Assembly: GCA_022376515.1 (NCBI GenBank)
Contig: WTXI01000033.1
Span: 186,001-250,000 of the forward strand
Length of the DNA: 64,000 nucleotides
Origin: Lactifluus volemus
Lineage: Eukaryota; Basidiomycota; Agaricomycetes; Russulales; Russulaceae
Reading direction: 5' to 3'
Both the position numbers and the translations under genes were made by a program. Each line of letters starts with the position of its first letter. Within the stretch, counting starts at the first letter, position 1. The notes under the pieces are model-generated. The model was not told the origin of the DNA, made no database searches, and saw only the letters and a list, made by a program, of their open reading frames with translations. Shown one piece after another: positions 58,060-64,000 of this stretch.

Positions 58060-59987
58060 TCCATCACAGGGACGACACCACTTCGTCCAATGAACCCAGC
58101 TTCATCAGCCTAAGCCGGAGGCTAATGTAGTCATCTTGACATATCATCCGTTTGCTTGTGCAGCTCCCGCGTTCACCAGTTCATACATTCATTTCCGGGG
58201 TCTTCATGGAAGTGGCTATGGGCCTATGGCACTGTCACATATTCACAACATTACTACCAACCCTCAGATTTGCGACTGAATATCCCAGCGTTCCTTTGAA
58301 GGTGTGCAGAATGCCGCCAGCGGGCTTCCAGTTCTTCTGGCGACGATGATGCGGGGTTGGGGCCGATTTTGGGTGAGCGCACGTGGTAGGGGAAGCGTAT
58401 GAGGTGGCGCGAGATGGTGGAAAGGTGCCCTCTCAGTGTCTCCCATTTCCTTTTGCACCTCCTGCTGAACTGCCTGAGCAAAATAATGGAGATGGTGCGG
58501 CAACGAGGGGCAAGTGCAAGTCGACAGCAAATAAAAGTACTAACCCTCAAAGGCCCCCTTGGAAACTGCCCCGCATCCCAGCAGCACCTATCACAGAGCC
58601 TCCATCCCTGATATGTGGTGTTGGCCCTCCGACAACTGTTGAAAGTAGCTCACCACCGGCCACCCCTGGGTGCTCGTCTGCAGGTACAATCTCATTCGAC
58701 TTTGGCCCCCTCGCATCTATTTCATCACGAGAAGGAGTTCATCGGAGTTTATGAGAAACCGGGATCGCCGGATGCAGGCATCGGCCGCTGGGAGAAGATA
58801 TCGGCCGTGAGCGGGTTCTTACGTTTCTTTACGTTTCTGGAAAAAGGCAAGGTTTTGGGAAACGGTAAGGGCGCGTCCGTATTTGCAACAAGGGACTCTG
58901 CTCATGCTCCAGGACGAATCCATGGCCTGACCCCAAAAATCATCATTTTTAATGTATCTTTGACCTCAGCGCTCACTCGCAGCGGTGGGGGCATATCGCT
59001 CTAAACGTCATCTCCATTAGTTGTTCGGGCCTCGCATTTTCTGATCGTCAAGAGGGACAGCGTTATCGCACGGGGTTCAGGGCGCCGCCTCGAGAAGTAG
59101 ATCATAAACTAAAAATTAGAAAGTCTACTGGCCGGTCCGGGTCCAAATGTCCAGCAGCTGTGCTCCCGGCCAGCCATCACTTCACGTCATTTTAGCTTTG
59201 AGGCCAGCCACTAGCGTGGACTTCACGTTATTGATGGAGGAGTGTACGTTTCAAGCAGGGTCAGGCCCACAAGGACGTCGGGTGACGTTAGTGGCGAAAG
59301 CCCGTGATATGGCAGCGGCAGCGAGGTGGGCACCTCGGCAGTAGCAGACGTAGAGATGACGAGGGCAAGCGAATTGCGGGCCAGGCAACACGGAGGATGG
59401 GAGGGCAGAGAGGATTCAGAGCCGGATCCAGTGCAGGTCCTAGACAGATGAAACGCCTGCCAGTATGAACGAGGTGGACTGCACACTAGCGAAATGGAAG
59501 GCGCGTTCACAGGAGGTCTCAGCTACGCTGGGCACCAAAAAAGGAAGCGGGATTGGCGTCGGATCAGCGCTACAAGCGCTACAATTAGCTATAGCTAGAC
59601 GTGTCTGCACCTACAGTAGTGAAGTCAAATACTTTCTAAATGGGTACAACGGTAACTTGAATATCTTCATGTTGTCATAGCTTAGTCAAGGTTAATTATA
59701 AATTTCGTATGTCTCACTTTCTCATACTAAATTTAACTAAATCGAACGTCCAATGGACTCTCTTGCTCTGTAATTTATAAAGGCTCAGAAATGCAAAAAG
59801 GTCGAGAGAAATCAAAGTAGTTCTACAGAACTTACTAACGGTTAGCCGTCGGGTGGCGTCCGAGTCCGAGTCCTAGAAGTAAGTTACGTAATATGATGTT
59901 GTGCGACCCTAACTCGGCCATCTCGCGATCGCATCAATTCATAGCCATAGAGCGCTCAGACTGACTTGGCGACATCATCCCTTGCTC
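58060..59987. other. Unit 6 leader after hAT element
   Basis: Practically identical to 43027-44953; no gene is supported. Confidence 0.5.
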
Positions 59988-60411
59988 TATTGGACGACAG
60001 ATCAATGCTGAGGCTCAGTCAGAAAGAGAAAAGACTATATTATCTACCTATTGGACGACAGATCAATGCTGAGGCTAGGTAGATAGTAAGTAACTTAGAA
60101 GTGAAGTAAATAGTGATAAGATACTAACCTCAGTCAGAAAGAGAAAAGACTGAGGTGTGCGGAACACAGAAGTTACAGTACTTATGCTAGAAGGTAACTG
60201 AGATAATTAGTAGACTAATATTGAAGCAATAAAAGGTGGAACGCTATGTGAAACGAAGAGATCGGGGCAATATGATGAAACGTAGATAACGACTGTCCAA
60301 AATCAGTAATCTGTCCGAAACTGGTATCACCGGGTATAAGCGGTCACACGTCACGTAACGTGTCACCGCGCGTTGGCTCGACTTACGCTCTGCGAGGCTG
60401 CGCTTCCAACA
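59988..60411. mobile_element. LTR-like insertion (probable solo LTR), unit 6
   Basis: The 424-bp twin of 44954-45377 with the same TGCTC duplication (59983-59987 and 60412-60416) and the same internal repeats. Confidence 0.72.
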
Positions 60412-60642
60412 TGCTCAAAGGGTATACAACTTATAATACCCAATAATATGCCGTGCACCAGAGTCTGTCACAGATCGTCGATCATTCCTCGCATTTATGG
60501 CTCACCTGAGGCTGTTTACGCAGTCGTCTACCTATCGGGTATTTCGGATGTACAATCCGCTGGCAGATCCACTTCACGTTTCTGCGCATTACCAGACACA
60601 GTGGATACTTAATCAAATTTCTTCTAAGCCCCAGCATCTCGC

Positions 60643-60651
60643 TATAAATAT
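60643..60651 (+). promoter_or_regulatory. TATA box of cupredoxin gene, unit 6
   Basis: TATAAATAT at the conserved position before the ATG at 60745. Confidence 0.7.
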
Positions 60652-60744
60652 CCTCTGGTCAACAGATGCTGGGTGTACGAACTTGAATCCTCTTCTCCTA
60701 TTCTAAAGTCCAGTTGTCTTTTGTCTTTCGTCTTTTTCACAAAC

Positions 60745-61611
60745 ATGTTTTTCCGTTCTCTGGCCTTGCTCAGCACAGTCGCTGCTCTCTTCTCTTCAAA
60801 AGTTGCCGTTTCCGCTTATCCCACTACCAGTGGTAAAGTATGGCATGTCACCGTTGGCAACGCCACTGGTGGGACCATCTTCAACCCTAATTACATTGTT
60901 AGCAAATGTCTCCACTTCACTCACACCTACTCGCTCTGACCATATCTTGTTCAGAATGCGTCGCCCGGAGATAGGGTCGAGTTCACTTTCAATCCCAAGA
61001 ACCATTCCGTGACCCAATCCTCATTTGCGAATCCATGCACCCACCTCAACAATGGATTCGATGCTGGCTTGTACGTTCACCCCTTCCCAGACCTTCTCGG
61101 ATCTCGCTGTATATTGACAGGATCTGCATAGCCACCCCGTAGCTAATGCCTCCTCCTGGGATCTCCCGACATTCTCGATCACCGTGAACGACGTACGAAT
61201 CCACTTACTTTCTTTCAGGTCTCTCCATGACTAATTTTATCCGATTGATACTACTAGACTCAACCTGTCTGGGTTTATTGTCGGCAAGCGGAGAACACGG
61301 CTGGGAGCCACTGCGGCAAAGGAATGGTGTTCGGGCTGAATCCTGGAGCAGAAGGGTCAAATAACTCGTTCTCACTCTTCCAGCAGGCTGCGTTGAAAAT
61401 TGGACAGCAGTTGGTCGCGTCCGCCTCTTCGGCCAGCGTAGCATCGACTGCCAGTTCTACACATACGACAACTCAGGCTGCTGCAAGCTCAAGCAAGAGC
61501 TGGAGTGACCATTACGATAGCTGGAACCACGACGACGACGACGACGACAGCTGGGGCTATGATGACGATGATAGCTACGACAACGACTACAAGTGGAGGA
61601 GGGATTATTGA
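60745..61611 (+). CDS. Secreted serine-rich cupredoxin, unit 6 (intact)
   Basis: Exons 60745-60897, 60955-61070, 61132-61192 and 61258-61611. The predicted 227-codon protein appears identical to that of unit 5. Introns are also the same, consistent with very recent duplication of the block. Confidence 0.87.
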
Positions 61612-61830
61612 ACGTCTCAAGGTTCCGTTCCTTTCTTTAGGAATTGTTTTCGGTTTCCTGCCATGACACGAACAATTTATTATACGGTTCTTAATGATAC
61701 TTCAGGACATTTACTTCAGGACATTTATTTATTCATGAGGCTCAACCCTGAGTTGAGCCTGATCGTAATTAACATTAATGGACATTGTTACGACTTTACG
61801 ACGTAGCCATTATAATAAAGCGGACACGTT

Positions 61831-62424
61831 TTATTACATGTTGTCAGCAGAGTGCTCGGGACAGATGCATAGGCACCCCCTAAGCATATAAAGGAGGTTG
61901 GTGCCAAAAACCAAAACCGGAGGTCTTGAAATTAGCATCTCCGCTGCCGAATTGACGACAATCCACCGTTTTGTGATCAAGTTAGGTCATCTGTCATGAG
62001 GACGAGTTTAAGAGGGCCAATAAGCTGAGCATCTAGTCCCACGCTAAGAAAGTGTATCATGAGCTCCGAGTCCCTTCCGCTCATCTCACCGACTTCACCC
62101 GTTTCCAATTGCTTTTTATTACATGTTGTCAGCAGAGTGCTCCGACTGATGCATAGGCCCCCTAAGCATGTAAAGGAGGCTCGTGGCAAAAACCAAAACC
62201 GGAGGTCTTGAAATTAGCATCCCCGCTGCCAAATTGACGACAATCAACCATTTTGTGATCAACTTGGGTCATCTGTCATGGTGCTTGTGCAGTAGATGGC
62301 TGTGACACATGACGACATGTCAGTCGAGTTTAAGAGGGCCCATAAGCTGATCATCAAGTCCCACGCTGAGAATTCGTATCATGAGCTCCGAGTCCCTTCC
62401 GCCCCTCACCGACTTCACCCGTTT
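61831..62424 (+). repeat. Partial spacer duplication, unit 6
   Basis: The same internal duplication as in unit 5 (segments about 61831-62105 and 62115-62424), showing that it predates the 15-kb block duplication. Confidence 0.83.
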
Positions 62425-62583
62425 CGCATCCGGCCGATTCCGGCGACTCGGAAATGGTCGCAGGAATGAAACCACGTGACTCTCTAGGGATCGCGTAAGT
62501 TACCGCGTAAGTTACCGTACCACCTGCCAGTGCAGGTCCTGCACCGGCGACGCCATCATCTAACTCTAGCCTCTAATGTGGCA

Positions 62584-64000
62584 ATGTCCCAACCTACTAA
62601 CCGAGTCATCGACGTAGAGGACAATGCAAGGGAGAGAGTAGAGACAAGTACGTCACGGTCATCCTCAGGCCATTTTTCTTTTCCTAACTTCACTTTTCTC
62701 ATGGCCCACAGACGGAGATCCCATTGTCCCTCAATCAGCACAACGTCAACCACCACAGGATCAATCCAACTTTTCCGATGGGTCGGGTCCACTGTTCAAC
62801 ATGTACGTAGAGAGGGCCGAGAAAGAGGACAAGGATCTGGCCGATCGATGGCAGAAGGACGCAGACGGTCTTCTTATCTTTGTTAGTCTTCATATCAGTC
62901 TCCGCACAGTGAGTGTAGTGATAATGAAATTCATAGACCGGACTATTCTCTGCTGCCGTTGCAGCATTGGGCGCGGTGTCGATCCAAGACTTGAGGCCAA
63001 ATCCACAGGATACCACCGCATTCTATGTCGGAAAGATCTACCAGCTACTCGCTGACCCGAACATATCCCGTGCATCTATCCTTGCAACTCCAGCTCAACC
63101 TCCCCATTCTCTCCACCAACGTATGCAATCTGGGTCAACTCATTATGGTTCCTGAGCTTGGCCATCAGTCTTACATGTGCTCTTTTGGCGACATTGTTAC
63201 AACAGTGGGCGCGCCGGTATATCACAGTCACTCACCTACCACGATACAGCCACACAAGCGAGCACGGATCCGTGCTTTTTTTGCAGATGGAGTGGAAAGG
63301 CTTCATCTCCCTCGGGCGGTCGAAACATTGCCCACATTGCTACATCTTTCCCTATTCCTCTTCTTCTTCGGTCTCCTGATCTTCTTATTCAACATCAATC
63401 ACACTGCCTTCAGTCTCGTTGCTTGGTGGATCGGAATTTCTGGAGGACTATACGGATGTATCACGTTGATGCCGATCTTCTGTCACGACAGCCCGTATTA
63501 TGCACCTCTTTCTTCGACAGCTTGGTTCCTATATAATGGAATTTTTTGTGGTGTCGTCGATTTCTGGTCTTTCTGCTACATGCGCTACTCCCGTATTTCA
63601 AGTTATCGTTATTTCAGCCCCACAACCCAGTACCGCATTTCGAACCTGTTCAGAACCTATCGCGACCGGACCCTGTGGGGTATAGTGGAGACAGCTCAAG
63701 AAACCGCAAGGAAATCATCAACGAAATCGACGAACATATTTTGAAATGGATATTCGACTCTCTGGACGAAGATCGCGAAATGGAACAGTTCTGCGAGGGC
63801 ATCCCTGGCTTCTGTAGCTCAAAGGTAGTTGAGGAGCCTGAAGAAGTCCTTGCTAAACTGGGTAGAGGGGCCTTGAAGTCGGTTTTCCGTGGATTCCTGG
63901 GTCGTACTTGCTCATCTAGTTTGCTCTCTGAGAGAGAGAAAGAGAGGCGGATCATACTCTGCATGAAGGCCGTCGATGCACTTGACCTTCCATTCCCAGG
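62584..64000 (+). pseudogene. DUF6535 membrane protein, unit 6 (partial, frameshifted)
   Basis: Exons 62584-62647 and 62712-62881 are intact; exon 3 runs from 62937 past the window end. Three one-base losses distinguish it from unit 5: cctccccattc at about 63100-63105, acagccacac at about 63249, and acgaaatcg at about 63723. All three sit in short homopolymers, while substitutions are almost absent, so these are suspected sequencing errors in an otherwise intact gene. Confidence 0.85.

Larger units (their letters stand above)
55540..64000 (+). repeat. Tandem array unit 6 (3' end cut by window)
   Basis: The sixth unit. It repeats unit 5 (offset about 15,034) almost base for base, including all of unit 5's insertions up to the window end. 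Differences are overwhelmingly one-base length changes in homopolymers, with rare substitutions such as gtcgtacttgc against gtcgtacctgc at about 63907. Confidence 0.93.

Overview
The window is eukaryotic and reads as a mushroom-forming basidiomycete (Agaricomycetes). Introns are short (about 45-65 nt) with GT...AG ends. Two recurring genes match lineage-typical families: a secreted serine-rich cupredoxin and a multi-membrane-span protein with the DUF6535 signature. No rRNA, tRNA, CRISPR array or bacterial feature was seen.

The window is essentially one head-to-tail tandem array. A unit of about 8.5 kb (after subtracting insertions) occurs six times, starting at about 1, 8784, 18346, 28608, 40507 and 55540; the first and last are cut by the window edges. 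Each unit holds, in order: a 2 kb largely non-coding leader; a TATA box; a 4-exon secreted cupredoxin gene; a spacer of about 0.6-1 kb; a 3-exon DUF6535 gene of about 876 codons; and a 2 kb tail with weak small ORFs and a hairpin near the unit border. Cupredoxin genes are open in units 2-6 and have one 1-nt frameshift in unit 1. DUF6535 genes are fully open only in units 2 and 5; those in units 1, 3, 4 and 6 carry single-base frameshifts.

The units are told apart by insertions whose ends and target duplications can be read directly. Unit 1 has a 613-bp TA-flanked MITE. Unit 2 has an A-tailed retroelement fragment with a 12-bp target duplication. Unit 3 has a 1767-bp hAT-type element with an 8-bp duplication. 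Units 4 and 5 each end in a 5'-truncated LINE (reverse transcriptase plus RNase H, minus strand) flanked by the same 13-bp duplication. Units 5 and 6 each carry a 2.35-kb hAT-type element that has captured pieces of an ATP-citrate lyase gene and of a second gene, a 424-bp LTR-like insertion with a 5-bp duplication, and a 0.3-kb spacer duplication. Because LINE, hAT, LTR and spacer duplication recur at the same sites, a segment of about 15.0 kb (about 36.47-51.47 kb and again from 51.47 kb to beyond the window end) was duplicated as a block very recently, or is an assembly duplicate.

Many differences between the 15-kb copies, and many frame breaks elsewhere, are single-base deletions, often in homopolymers. 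Residual long-read error is therefore a serious alternative to true pseudogenisation. The DUF6535 copies also show clusters of amino-acid differences inside near-identical flanks. That pattern, the co-amplification of a secreted and a membrane protein, and the gene-capturing hAT element are the most interesting signals.
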